This document shows positions 27,386 through 35,778 of a DNA stretch of 64,000 bases, in pieces. The notes under the pieces are model-generated. The model did not search any database, was not told where the DNA came from, and saw only the letters and a program-made list of their open reading frames with translations. Position 1 is the first letter of the stretch. Each line of letters starts with the position of its first letter. The stretch is from Burkholderia metallica (GTDB lineage Bacteria > Pseudomonadota > Gammaproteobacteria > Burkholderiales > Burkholderiaceae): NCBI RefSeq assembly GCF_902832845.1, contig NZ_CADFDB010000008.1, forward strand, positions 124,001 to 188,000, written 5' to 3'. The translations under genes and the position numbers were made by a program.

Positions 27386-27415
27386 GATGGTCCGGAACAG
27401 GGGGCGGAAAAAAGG

Positions 27416-28492
27416 TCACGCGCGCTTCCGCAGCGACGGCCGCAGCACGTCGGCGAGCGGGCGCGGGTCGATCCAGTCGGCGACGTCGAAGTCGGCTTCC
27501 AGAAAACCGTGGACGTGCAGGAAGGTCTTGAAGTCGTCGAGCGCGGCGACCGATTCGTCGTCGAGGTTGACGCCGAGATGCCGGTGCAGCTGGTTGCCGT
27601 ACGCGGCGCGGACCCAGTCGATCGACGACGCGGTTTCGCCGGCCACGTAATGCGCGGTTTCGTCGGGGTGCGTGCCGGCCCAGTCGCCGGCCGCGACCAC
27701 GAGTTTCAGGAAGCCGGCGACGATGTCCGGATGATTCGCGAGCACGTCCGCGTTGACGGTCAGCGGGCGCGGCGTGCCGTTGTTGTTGCGGATCGCGCGC
27801 TCCGGATGAAAGCCGATGTCGATCACCACGTGCGCGCCGATCAGCTGCCCGATCTCGAGGCCGGTCGAGCCCTTCACGTAGATCGCGTCGACTTCGCCGC
27901 GCAGCAGCGCGCCGGCTTCGGCCGCATACAGCGCGCGGCTCGAAAAACCGTGCGGCGACGCGAACAGGTCCGCCGCACGCGCCGGTCCGACGGCTTGCAG
28001 CGTGCGTGCGCGCACGTCGACGAGCTCGACGTCGCGGGTGGTCAGCCCGTCGAGGCTCAACGCGTTGACGAAACCGCGCAGCGCCGACGCGCGAAAGATG
28101 TCGATGCGGTCGTCGGGGCGGCTCGGGATCGCGATGCGGCGCCCGCGCAATGCCTTCACGGAGCGGATGCCCGACTCGGGTCGCGCGAGGATCAACTGCG
28201 ATTCGTCGACCCACGACAGCCCGATCACGCGCGTATTCGCGCCGTTCGAGCGCGCCCACATCGCAGGGATGCTGCCGCCCTGGCGGAACGACTGCGCGAG
28301 CGTGTGATCGCTGATCGACGACACGTCGTGCCGCGTGTCGCCGCGCGGCGAGCGGATCGCGACGCCGTCGGCCGACGTTTCGCCGTTGAGCCAGCCGAGA
28401 TGCACGGCGATGCCGAGCGGGGTCGGCACGGGCGATCGGGCGTACCAGAACGTCTGCTGCTTGTCCGATGACGAATCGGGCCTGTCTGTCAT
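27416..28492 (-). CDS. DszB-like protein with degenerate active site
   Basis: Protein of 358 residues in the 2'-hydroxybiphenyl-2-sulfinate desulfinase (DszB) family, built on the periplasmic-binding-protein fold but without any signal peptide, so cytoplasmic. DszB catalyses C-S cleavage with Cys27, His60 and Arg70. Here the Cys motif reads YARSPVPTPLG with S20 in place of Cys, and the His position is I60; R70 in SFRQGGSIP is kept. Two sister proteins at 30171 and 33275 retain all three. This one therefore probably binds rather than cleaves its ligand. First gene of a leftward operon with an ABC importer. ATG 28492 has GAGGGA upstream. Confidence 0.85.
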   Translation of the reverse strand: MTDRPDSSSDKQQTFWYARSPVPTPLGIAVHLGWLNGETSADGVAIRSPRGDTRHDVSSISDHTLAQSFRQGGSIPAMWARSNGANTRVIGLSWVDESQLILARPESGIRSVKALRGRRIAIPSRPDDRIDIFRASALRGFVNALSLDGLTTRDVELVDVRARTLQAVGPARAADLFASPHGFSSRALYAAEAGALLRGEVDAIYVKGSTGLEIGQLIGAHVVIDIGFHPERAIRNNNGTPRPLTVNADVLANHPDIVAGFLKLVVAAGDWAGTHPDETAHYVAGETASSIDWVRAAYGNQLHRHLGVNLDDESVAALDDFKTFLHVHGFLEADFDVADWIDPRPLADVLRPSLRKRA

Positions 28493-28575
28493 GGGTGAGA
28501 TTCCCTCTCTGCGTAAGCATGGTTGAAGCCCGGTCGCGCACGGTGTCGGTGTCGCACGCGCGGGCCGGTCAACGT

Positions 28576-28591
28576 TGCAAGTTCCGGGCCA
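28576..28591 (-). promoter_or_regulatory. sigma-54 promoter, DszB-like/ABC importer operon
   Basis: TGGCCCGGAACTTGCA on the minus strand, one mismatch from TGGCACG-N4-TTGCA, 84 bp before the ATG at 28492. Confidence 0.8.
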
Positions 28592-28665
28592 GTGAACGGA
28601 AACCGCGCGGCCGTACGCGGCGCGGGCGTCGCGCGGGAGGGGCGGTGCTCGCGCCGATGCATGGC

Positions 28666-28713
28666 CTGTTGCGCCAGCAACAGTCGCGCCGGCCGCTGTT
28701 GCGCGCGCAGCAG
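28666..28713. promoter_or_regulatory. tandem enhancer palindromes
   Basis: CTGTTGC-GCCA-GCAACAG (28666-28683) is perfect; CTGTTGC-GCGC-GCAGCAG (28696-28713) has one mismatch. Centres are 30 bp apart, close to three helical turns, as expected for cooperative binding on one DNA face. Confidence 0.75.
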
Positions 28714-28861
28714 CGGTGCGGTCGGTGCAGCACTGCGGTACGGGCGTGTTTCGCCATGGCCGGCAACTGCCGGTACGCGCTGCACGAATCCCGCCGATGC
28801 CCGGCCGACAAGGCGTCGTGTGCATTCATCGACGGGCCGGCACGCGCCGTGGCGAGCGCGT

Positions 28862-28877
28862 TGGCACACCGCGTGCT
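28862..28877 (+). promoter_or_regulatory. sigma-54 promoter, SsuD-like operon
   Basis: TGGCACACCGCGTGCT: perfect TGGCAC at -24 and TGCT with GC at -12, 70 bp before the ATG at 28948. Confidence 0.75.
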
Positions 28878-28947
28878 TTACAGCGCAGCACACGCGCGGC
28901 ACGCCGATGCCGCACGCAATCCGAATGGCCCGACCAGGAGAACTCCG

Positions 28948-30120
28948 ATGGCTGTTGAATTTCTGTGGCGCTTGCCGATGCATGGCGACGGCCGGCGCGC
29001 ACACGACCTGCATACGCGTGGCGAATGGAACCGCCAGCGCGCATCGCGCGTCGCGCCGAAAGTCGACGACGACGATTTCGGCTACATCGACTATCTGTCG
29101 CAGGTCGCGCGCGCGGCCGATATCGCCGGCTTCCACGGCGCGCTGATTCCGATCTTTCGTTTTACCGAGGAACCGTGGGTCGTGGCGGCCGCGCTGGCGC
29201 GCGAGACGCGCCGGCTGCGGCTGCTGATCGCGCTGCAGCCGCATTTCGTGCATCCGGTCTATGCGGCGCAGATGGCCGCAAGCCTGCAGCGGATCAGCCG
29301 CGGGCGCGTCGAGTGGAACGTCGTCACGGGCGGCGGCGGCCCCGACCAGCGTGCATACGGCGACTTCATCGATCACGACAGCCGCTATGCGCGCACCGAC
29401 GAATTCCTCGATGTCGTGAAGGGCGTTGCGGCCGGCGACCCGTTTACGTTCGACGGCCGCTTCTACCGGGTCGAAGCCGGTGGCCTGCTGCCGCCGCTGA
29501 GCGGCCAGAAGCCGCCGCGCATCTACCTGGCCGGCGCGAGCGACGCCGCGCTCGCGGTCGCCGCGAAGCATGGCGACGTGCACCTGAGCTGGGGCGAGCC
29601 GCTCGCGAAACAGAAGGAGGTGGTCGATGCGGCGCGCCGCGCGCTCGATCGCCAGCGTGCCGAGCGCGACCTGCGCTTCGGCATGCGCATCGACATCCTG
29701 GCGCGCGAGACCGAAGAGCAGGCATGGGCCGAGTTGCGGCAGATGTTCGCGACGGTGGGCGACGTGACGCGCAACGGCTTCGGCGGGCGCGGCGAATCGT
29801 CGGAGTCGGTCGGCGCGAAACGCCAGTTCGCGCTGCACCAGGGCAATACGCAGCACTTCGACGACCTGATCGTCGGCCCGAACCTGTGGGCGGGGATGTC
29901 GCAGATTCGCGGCGGCCCCGGTTGCGTGATCGTCGGCAGCCACGAGCAGGTGGCCGAGCGGCTCGCGGAATACGTCGACATCGGCGTCTCGACATTCATT
30001 CTCGCCAGCAACCCGCATCTCGAGGAGGCGTACCGCGTGGGCGAGGAAGTGCTGCCGCTCGTCGACGGCGCGCTGAACGCGCGCGGCACGCAGGCGGCGC
30101 TGCGCGTGGCCGGCGCATGA
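28948..30120 (+). CDS. FMNH2-dependent monooxygenase, SsuD/LLM family
   Basis: Flavin-dependent monooxygenase of 390 residues in the bacterial luciferase-like family, closest in pattern to alkanesulfonate monooxygenase SsuD. It uses reduced FMN supplied by a separate reductase. Visible: MAVEFLWRLPMHGDG, ADIAGFHGALIP, LRLLIALQPHFVHPVYAAQMAASLQRIS, the GRVEWNVVTGGGG flavin-phosphate region, KPPRIYLAGASDAAL, and GMSQIRGGPGCVIVGSHEQVAERL near the end. First gene after the sigma-54 promoter at 28862, with CAGGAGAACTCCG before the ATG. A DszB-like desulfinase follows 50 bp later, so a sulfone or sulfonate to sulfinate to sulfite route is plausible. No flavin reductase gene is in the window. Confidence 0.92.
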   Translation: MAVEFLWRLPMHGDGRRAHDLHTRGEWNRQRASRVAPKVDDDDFGYIDYLSQVARAADIAGFHGALIPIFRFTEEPWVVAAALARETRRLRLLIALQPHFVHPVYAAQMAASLQRISRGRVEWNVVTGGGGPDQRAYGDFIDHDSRYARTDEFLDVVKGVAAGDPFTFDGRFYRVEAGGLLPPLSGQKPPRIYLAGASDAALAVAAKHGDVHLSWGEPLAKQKEVVDAARRALDRQRAERDLRFGMRIDILARETEEQAWAELRQMFATVGDVTRNGFGGRGESSESVGAKRQFALHQGNTQHFDDLIVGPNLWAGMSQIRGGPGCVIVGSHEQVAERLAEYVDIGVSTFILASNPHLEEAYRVGEEVLPLVDGALNARGTQAALRVAGA

Positions 30121-30170
30121 GCGCGACGGCATTCCCGCGCCATCCAACGACATCGACAAGGACCTTCACC

Positions 30171-31217
30171 ATGACGACACTCGCTGCGCAGGCCACGGCC
30201 TGCGACGCACTCTGGTACACGCGCTGCCCGGTGCCCACCGCACTCGGCATCGCCGTGCATCGCGGCTGGTTCGACGAGGAGTTCGGGCCGGACGGCATCA
30301 CGCTGAATTCGCTGCAGGAGACGGCCGACGCCGGCAAGCGCGAATCGCATTTCGATCACAGTCTGCCGCACTCGTTCCGGCAGGGCGGAAACATTCCCGC
30401 GCTGTGGGCGCGGGCACGCGGCGCCGACACACGCGTGATCGGCCTGTCGTGGACCAACGAGTTCCAGGCGATCGTCACGCTGCCCGATCGCGGCATCCGC
30501 TCGGTGCGCGATCTGCGCGGCCGGCGGCTCGGGTTGCCGCGCCACCCGATCAGCATCGACTTCTGGCGGGCGGCCGCGCTGAAAGGCTTCCTGAGCGCAC
30601 TCGAACTGGAAGGGCTCGGGCACGGCGACGCCGAATGGGTCGACCTGCCCGACGAACGCGAACGCCGCACCGGGCCCGCTTCGTTTGCGCGTGGCCCGCA
30701 CGAGTACGGGCTCGAGATCGCGGCGCTCGTGCGCGGCGAGGTCGACGCGGTGTTCGTGAAAGGCGTCGAAGGGCTCGAGACCGTGCATCTGATCGACGCG
30801 CAGGTCGTCATCGATCTCGGCGCGCACCCCGATCCGCTCGTGCGGATCGGCAACGGCACGCCGCGCACGCTGACCGTCGACCGTGCGCTGATCGACGCGC
30901 GTCCCGATCTCGTGAGCCGCTTCCTGTCGGTGGTGGTGGGGGCGGGCGACTGGGCCGCACGCCATCCCGCGGAGACGGTCGCCTATATCGGTCGTGAGAC
31001 GCGCGCATCCGACGAGTGGGTGCGTTATGCGTACGGCGCGGACGTGCACCGCCATCTGGAGACGGGGCTCGCGCAGACGTCGATCGACGGGCTGGTCGCG
31101 TTCAAGGACTTCCTCGTCGAGTGGGGCTTTCTCGAACAGGATTTCGATGCGCGCGCGTGGATCGACCCGGCGCCGTTCACGCGTATCGACCGGCAACGCC
31201 ATGCGTGGGTCGCGTAG
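30171..31217 (+). CDS. DszB-like desulfinase with intact Cys-His-Arg triad
   Basis: Predicted sulfinate desulfinase of 348 residues, cytoplasmic, no leader. The DszB catalytic pattern is complete: C19 in WYTRCPVPTALG, H60 in RESHFDHSL and R70 in HSFRQGGNIP. In DszB the Cys attacks the sulfinate sulfur, releasing sulfite. The rest follows the binding-protein fold (RGIRSVRDLRGRRLGLPR, ALVRGEVDAVFVKGVEGLE, VVIDLGAHPDP). It directly follows the SsuD-like monooxygenase and precedes tonB in the same transcript. The substrate need not be a biphenyl; homologues may act on alkyl or aryl sulfinates. Misannotation as an ABC substrate-binding protein is likely. Confidence 0.85.
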   Translation: MTTLAAQATACDALWYTRCPVPTALGIAVHRGWFDEEFGPDGITLNSLQETADAGKRESHFDHSLPHSFRQGGNIPALWARARGADTRVIGLSWTNEFQAIVTLPDRGIRSVRDLRGRRLGLPRHPISIDFWRAAALKGFLSALELEGLGHGDAEWVDLPDERERRTGPASFARGPHEYGLEIAALVRGEVDAVFVKGVEGLETVHLIDAQVVIDLGAHPDPLVRIGNGTPRTLTVDRALIDARPDLVSRFLSVVVGAGDWAARHPAETVAYIGRETRASDEWVRYAYGADVHRHLETGLAQTSIDGLVAFKDFLVEWGFLEQDFDARAWIDPAPFTRIDRQRHAWVA

Positions 31218-31250
31218 CGCGCCGCGGCGCGTCATTGCAAGGAGTCGAGC

Positions 31251-32072
31251 ATGACAGGTCTGACGATCGAATACGGCGTGCCGCCGGCACGCCGGCACGC
31301 GGCGCGTGCTGCGCCGCGTGCGGGTGCGAACGGCGTGGCGGGCCGGGCGGCGGCGGCGACGCGTCCGCCGTGTGCTTCACCTTCGGCACGGCCGGATGCG
31401 ACGAAGGCGAAGCCGGGCGCGTGGCGCGTCACGGCGGCGATTGCGCTCGCGGTCACGGCGCTGCATGCGGGTGTCGCGCTGCTGGCCGCGCGCGTACCTG
31501 CCGCGCCGCCCGTGCAGCCGCCGCGACCGCTGCCGATGACGGTCGAACTGACGCGGCCGCCCGAACCGTTGCCGCAGACGGCGCACCCGCCGCCACCGGC
31601 GGTGCCGCCGAAGCCGCCGAAGCAGGCGCCGACCCCGCCGAAGCCGCGTGCTGCCGTCGCGCATCCGGCGCCGGTGCCGGCCGCCGCGCCGCAGGTCACC
31701 CGCGAGGCGGCCCCCGCGACGGCGGCGCCCGCCGTCGCCACGCAAGCCGCACCTGCTCTCGCGCCGGCTGCGCCTGCCGCGCCCGTGCGCGAAACCGCAC
31801 CGGTCGGCGACGCGGCCTACCTGCGCAACCCGGCGCCCGACTATCCGGCGTTCGCGCAGGACCAGGGCTGGGAAGGGCGCGTCGTGCTGCGCGTGCACGT
31901 GCTCGCGAGCGGTTCGCCCGATTCCGTAGAGGTCCGCACGAGCAGCGGCCGCCGCATGCTCGACACCGCGGCGGTGGCCGCCGTGAAGCGCTGGACGTTC
32001 GTGCCCGCGAAGCGCGGCGACGAAGCGGTCGACGGCTGGGTCAACGTGCCGATCGATTTCAAGCTGGGCTGA
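31251..32072 (+). CDS. tonB: TonB energy-transducing protein
   Basis: TonB-family protein of 273 residues, linking the inner-membrane proton force to outer-membrane receptors. Features in order: a basic N-terminus longer than usual (~57 residues), a membrane anchor VTAAIALAVTALHAGVALLAA (~60-80), a Pro-rich periplasm-spanning part (PPRPLPMTVELTRPPEP onward), and the C-terminal TonB domain (YLRNPAPDYPAFAQDQGWEG, then LDTAAVAAVKRWTFVPAKRG). AAGGAGTCGAGC precedes ATG 31251. Its place between DszB-like and exbB genes shows a transducer dedicated to the organosulfur receptor at 35779. Confidence 0.93.
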   Translation: MTGLTIEYGVPPARRHAARAAPRAGANGVAGRAAAATRPPCASPSARPDATKAKPGAWRVTAAIALAVTALHAGVALLAARVPAAPPVQPPRPLPMTVELTRPPEPLPQTAHPPPPAVPPKPPKQAPTPPKPRAAVAHPAPVPAAAPQVTREAAPATAAPAVATQAAPALAPAAPAAPVRETAPVGDAAYLRNPAPDYPAFAQDQGWEGRVVLRVHVLASGSPDSVEVRTSSGRRMLDTAAVAAVKRWTFVPAKRGDEAVDGWVNVPIDFKLG

Positions 32073-32113
32073 CCCGCCGGGCAGCCCGCCACATTTTCAA
32101 AGGAACTCACATC

Positions 32114-32830
32114 ATGAACGGTATCCCGACCACCTTCATCGTCCAGGGCGCGCTCTGGCTGCTCGTCGTCTTCTCCGTCGTCACGTGGACGCTGATCGTC
32201 GTGAAGGCGATCCAGAGCCTGCGGGCGAGTGCGCGCAACCGACGTTACGTCGGCGCGTTCTGGGCCGCGAACAGCTTCCACGAGGCCGCCGCGCTCGACG
32301 GCGCGAACAGCCCGGTGGGCGAACTTGCCGCGACGGGCTTCGACGCGCTGCGACGCGCCGACGAGAGCAGCGCACACGATCTCGAACACAGCTGGAGCCG
32401 TCACGACCTGCTCGAACGGCATCTGCGGCAGCAGATCCACAACGCGCGCCGGCGCGAGGAGGCGGGGCTGGCGGTGCTCGCGTCGATTGGCAGCACCGCG
32501 CCGTTCGTCGGCCTGTTCGGCACCGTGTTCGGCATCATCCATGCGCTGACCGCGATCACGCACAGCGCGTCGGCGAGCATCGACGTCGTAGCCGGACCGA
32601 TCGGCGAGGCGCTCGTCGCGACCGGGATCGGCATCGCGGTCGCCGTGCCGGCCGTGCTCGCGTACAACTTCTTCGTTCGTCGCGTGAAGGCCGCGTCGGC
32701 CGATCTCGATGCGTTCGCCACCGATTTCGTCACGCTCGCGCAGAAAGCCGGCTTCCGCGTGCCGCCCGCTGCCGCCGCACCCGCGCCGGCACGCCGTGCC
32801 GACGACACCCGCCGGGAGGTGTTCGCATAA
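32114..32830 (+). CDS. exbB: ExbB/TolQ proton-channel subunit
   Basis: Inner-membrane proton-channel subunit of 238 residues that powers TonB. Three membrane segments: ALWLLVVFSVVTWTLIVVKA (~13-32), LASIGSTAPFVGLFGTVFGIIHAL (~121-144) and IGEALVATGIGIAVAVPAVLAYNFF (~162-186), the last two carrying the MotA/TolQ/ExbB signature. AAGGAACTCACATC precedes ATG 32114. It overlaps exbD by one base (TAATG). Confidence 0.94.
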   Translation: MNGIPTTFIVQGALWLLVVFSVVTWTLIVVKAIQSLRASARNRRYVGAFWAANSFHEAAALDGANSPVGELAATGFDALRRADESSAHDLEHSWSRHDLLERHLRQQIHNARRREEAGLAVLASIGSTAPFVGLFGTVFGIIHALTAITHSASASIDVVAGPIGEALVATGIGIAVAVPAVLAYNFFVRRVKAASADLDAFATDFVTLAQKAGFRVPPAAAAPAPARRADDTRREVFA

Positions 32831-33240
32831 TGGCCTTCTCCTCTTCCTCCGACAACGACGACGTGCTCAGCGAAATCAACATCACGCCGCTCGTCGACGT
32901 GATGCTCGTGCTGCTCGTCGCCTTCATCGTCACGGCGCCGCTGCTCAACAACGCGGTGCACGTGAATCTGCCGAACACCGTCGCCACGGCGCCGGCCGAT
33001 CGCAAGCCGAACGTCACCGTGAGCGTCGACGACAAGGGCGTCGTGTATCTCGACAAGCGGTCGGTCGCGCTGGCCGCGGTGCCGGCCGAGCTGGCCGCGC
33101 TGAAGGCCGGCCGGCCCGACGTCGCGCTCGACCTGCAGGCCGACGAGCACGTGCCGTACGGCACCGTCGCGAAGCTGATGGCCGCGATCGAGCATGCGGG
33201 CATCACGCGGCTGTCGGTGCTGACCGCGCCGCGCGGCTGA
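32830..33240 (+). CDS. exbD: ExbD/TolR proton-channel subunit
   Basis: Partner of ExbB, 136 residues. A single membrane helix contains the essential proton-carrying Asp in INITPLVDVMLVLLVAFIV (~17-35), followed by a periplasmic domain (NAVHVNLPN, VTVSVDDKGVVYLDK, GTVAKLMAAIEHAGI). Starts inside the exbB stop codon. Completes the dedicated TonB-ExbB-ExbD complex. Confidence 0.94.
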   Translation: MAFSSSSDNDDVLSEINITPLVDVMLVLLVAFIVTAPLLNNAVHVNLPNTVATAPADRKPNVTVSVDDKGVVYLDKRSVALAAVPAELAALKAGRPDVALDLQADEHVPYGTVAKLMAAIEHAGITRLSVLTAPRG

Positions 33241-33274
33241 CGCGCGGTTCACGACTCTCTTGGCGAACGCATCC

Positions 33275-34351
33275 ATGAGCATCACGGCTTCCTCCAACGT
33301 CCAGTCGATCTGGTACACGCGCTGTCCGGTGCCGACGCCGCTCGGCATCGCCGCGCATCTCGGCTGGCTCGACAGCGAATTCGCCGGCGACGGCATCACC
33401 GTGCGCGCGCTGCAGGAAAGCCGGCACGCGGCGCTGCATCATGCGCACGTCGATCATTCGCTCGACAACGCATTCCGGCAGGGCGGCAGCATTCCCGCGC
33501 TGTGGGCACGCGCGGCCGGCGCCGAGACGCGCGTGGTCGCTCTGACCTGGGTCGACGAGGCGCAGGCGATCGTCGCGCTGCCGGAAAGCGGCCTGAAGCG
33601 GCCGAAAGACCTGCGCGGGCGCCGCATCGGCCTGCCGCGCCGCGACGGCGAGCGCATCGACATATTTCGTGCGGCGGCGCTGCGCGGCTTCGTCAGCGCG
33701 CTGTCGCTCGACGGGCTCGGCCCCGCCGACGTCGAATGGATCGACGTGCCGGCGTCGAACCTGCGTGCGCCGGTGTCGACACCGGCGACGCGCGACGCGG
33801 CATTCAGTCATCCCGCGAGCCTGTCGAGCCGCCGGCTCTATGCGGCCGAAGCGGCCGCGCTCGTGCGCGGCGAAGTCGACGCGATCTACGTGAAGGGGTC
33901 GCTCGGACTCGAAACCGCGCACCTGATCGGCGCGCAGCCGGTCGTCGACATCGGCTTTCATCCCGATCCGCAGATCCGCATCAACAACGGGTCGCCGCGG
34001 CCGCTGACCGTCAATGCGTCGACGCTCGAACGCCATCCCGACATCGTCAGCCGCTTCCTCGCGCGCGTGACCGACGTCGAAGGCTGGGCGCGCGAGCACG
34101 AGCAGGAAGTGCTCGGCTATCTCGGCCGCGAGACGGGATCGGGCCATGACTGGCTGAGGCTCGCGTACGGCGCGGACGTGCACCGGCGGCTGCGCACGGA
34201 TCTCGACGAAGCGTCGATCGCCGCGCTCGACGATTTCAAGCGATTCCTCGTCGAATGGCGATTCCTGCCAGCGGACTTCGACGTGCGTGCGTGGATCGAC
34301 CGGCGCGCGCTCGACGGCATCGCGACGCTGTCTCGCGACTCCGCGCGGTGA
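33275..34351 (+). CDS. DszB-like desulfinase with intact Cys-His-Arg triad (third paralogue)
   Basis: Sulfinate desulfinase-like protein of 358 residues without a leader. C17 in WYTRCPVPTPLG, H58 in HHAHVDHSL and R68 in NAFRQGGSIP align with Cys27, His60 and Arg70 of DszB. Later segments (LKRPKDLRGRRIGLPRRDG, RLYAAEAAALVRGEVDAIYVKG) are closest to the degenerate paralogue at 27416, with which it shares DIFRASALRGFV-like and NNGTPRPLTVNA-like stretches, so those two probably arose by duplication. Different substrate range from the copy at 30171 is plausible. ATG 33275 is preferred over TTG 33260. Its stop overlaps the start of the MFS gene. Confidence 0.85.
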   Translation: MSITASSNVQSIWYTRCPVPTPLGIAAHLGWLDSEFAGDGITVRALQESRHAALHHAHVDHSLDNAFRQGGSIPALWARAAGAETRVVALTWVDEAQAIVALPESGLKRPKDLRGRRIGLPRRDGERIDIFRAAALRGFVSALSLDGLGPADVEWIDVPASNLRAPVSTPATRDAAFSHPASLSSRRLYAAEAAALVRGEVDAIYVKGSLGLETAHLIGAQPVVDIGFHPDPQIRINNGSPRPLTVNASTLERHPDIVSRFLARVTDVEGWAREHEQEVLGYLGRETGSGHDWLRLAYGADVHRRLRTDLDEASIAALDDFKRFLVEWRFLPADFDVRAWIDRRALDGIATLSRDSAR

Positions 34352-35565
34352 GCGCGCCGGCACGCGTCGCCGACGCATGGCGGCGCGAGCGTTTCACCGG
34401 CGGTTTCATGCTGCTGGCGCTCGCGAGCGGCACGACGATCAGCATGGCGCAGCTCGCGACGACACTGTACGCGCTCGCGCTCGGCGTCGACAGCGCGCGG
34501 CTCGGCATCATCGCGGCGATGGAGCCGCTCGGTATCGCGTTGATGACGCTGCCGGCCGGGCTGCTCGTCGCGCGCTACGGCGCGCGGCGCGTGTACTTCG
34601 TCGCAAGCATGGGGCCGATGCTGCTCAATCTCGTCGTGCCGTTGACCGGCGCGTGGCCGCTGATCGCGCTCACGCAAGTGTTGATCGGGCTGTGCATCCC
34701 GTTCCGGATCGTGTCGATCAACGGCGTGTTCCTCGCGCGTCTCGCGCAGATCGGCTTCGCGCGCGCCGGCTGGTACCGTGCGGCGATGTCGGTCGGTACC
34801 GGCATGGTCGGACCGTGGCTCGCGAGCTGGCTGATCGGCACGCATGGCGCGGTCGCGACGTTCTGTGCGGCATCGGCGAGCTTCGCGGGCATGGCGCTGT
34901 TCAGCCGGACGCTGCTCGGCGACGCGGAGCCAGCGGCACGCGGTGCGCAACCGGAACCCGGCGGCCTGCGCGCATTGCTGGCGCTCGCATGGCGTCGCGA
35001 CGTGCGCGAGCAGCTCGTGCTGGAAGCCGTGAACAGCGCGACACGTTCGCTCGTCGGCGCGTATACGGTGGTGCTGGCGATCCAGTCGCTCGGGCTGTCG
35101 CAAACGAAAGCCGTCGCGCTGCTGACGCTGCAGGGCGTCGTCGCGGTGATCGCGCTGTTCGGGCTCGGGCATGTCGCGCAGCGGATGACGGCGCGCCGTT
35201 GCCAGGCGCTCAGTCTTGCCGGTGGCGTGGCCGGGTTGCTCGCGCCGGGTCTTGCGCATGACGTATGGATCGTCGGTGCGGGTCTCGCCGCGCTGTGCGC
35301 CGGGTCGTCGCTGCTGCATCTCGTCAACATGCAACGCCTCGGCCGTCTCCCGGCCGACAAGGCTCAGGTATCGAGCCTCTACAACCTCGCGTCGATGACG
35401 GGCGCGTTCTGCGGCCCGCTGGCCGGCAGTGCGCTCGTGCCGGTCGTCGGGTTGCCGGGCATGTTTCTGTGCTGGCTGCCTGTCGTCGCGCTGGTTGCAT
35501 TCGCGTTACGCGTTTCGACGGGGCGGCGCGACGCATCGCCGTCCGTGACTGCAAAGCTGTCCTGA
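34348..35565 (+). CDS. MFS transporter in the organosulfur operon
   Basis: Major-facilitator protein of 405 residues with about twelve hydrophobic segments; helices 1-2 read FMLLALASGTTISMAQLATTLYALALG and the loop 2-3 motif is GLLVARYGARRVYF. The GTG start at 34348 overlaps the stop of the DszB-like gene (GTGA), so it is coupled to it. It may export the desulfurised organic product or sulfite, or import substrate across the inner membrane; the sequence does not decide. Last gene before the independently promoted TonB-dependent receptor. Confidence 0.85.
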   Translation: MSAPARVADAWRRERFTGGFMLLALASGTTISMAQLATTLYALALGVDSARLGIIAAMEPLGIALMTLPAGLLVARYGARRVYFVASMGPMLLNLVVPLTGAWPLIALTQVLIGLCIPFRIVSINGVFLARLAQIGFARAGWYRAAMSVGTGMVGPWLASWLIGTHGAVATFCAASASFAGMALFSRTLLGDAEPAARGAQPEPGGLRALLALAWRRDVREQLVLEAVNSATRSLVGAYTVVLAIQSLGLSQTKAVALLTLQGVVAVIALFGLGHVAQRMTARRCQALSLAGGVAGLLAPGLAHDVWIVGAGLAALCAGSSLLHLVNMQRLGRLPADKAQVSSLYNLASMTGAFCGPLAGSALVPVVGLPGMFLCWLPVVALVAFALRVSTGRRDASPSVTAKLS

Positions 35566-35700
35566 CGACCATCGGCTCGGGTGTTGCGGAATCCGCGCGG
35601 TGTTGCGTGACAAGCAGTTTGCTTCCCGCCACAGATGCGCATGCAGCAACACCTGCCCCCCAAGCATGCCGGAAGCCCCGTGCGACGGGCTTCTCGATGC

Positions 35701-35716
35701 TGGCATCCGAATTGCA
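35701..35716 (+). promoter_or_regulatory. sigma-54 promoter, TonB-dependent receptor
   Basis: TGGCATCCGAATTGCA: TGGCA at -24 and TTGCA at -12 with exact spacing, 63 bp before the ATG at 35779. Upstream, TGTTGC occurs at 35582 and 35601 and GCAACA at 35646, half-sites of the palindrome seen at the other promoters. Confidence 0.8.
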
Positions 35717-35778
35717 ACAGGTCACCCGTGCGTCGCGCACGCACGTGCGTTCAACCGATCAAACAGGATGACTCATCG

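Larger units (their letters stand above)
28493..28947. promoter_or_regulatory. 455-bp divergent sigma-54 control region (ABC operon/SsuD operon)
   Basis: No gene. Contains a leftward -24/-12 promoter (28576-28591), two CTGTTGC-type palindromes (28666-28683 and 28696-28713) and a rightward promoter (28862-28877). A single activator bound in the middle could fire both operons. Confidence 0.75.

Noticed and set aside
27416-34351. Reading the three DszB-like proteins as ABC substrate-binding lipoproteins
   Set aside because: None has a signal peptide, and the Cys-His-Arg pattern of DszB is conserved in two.
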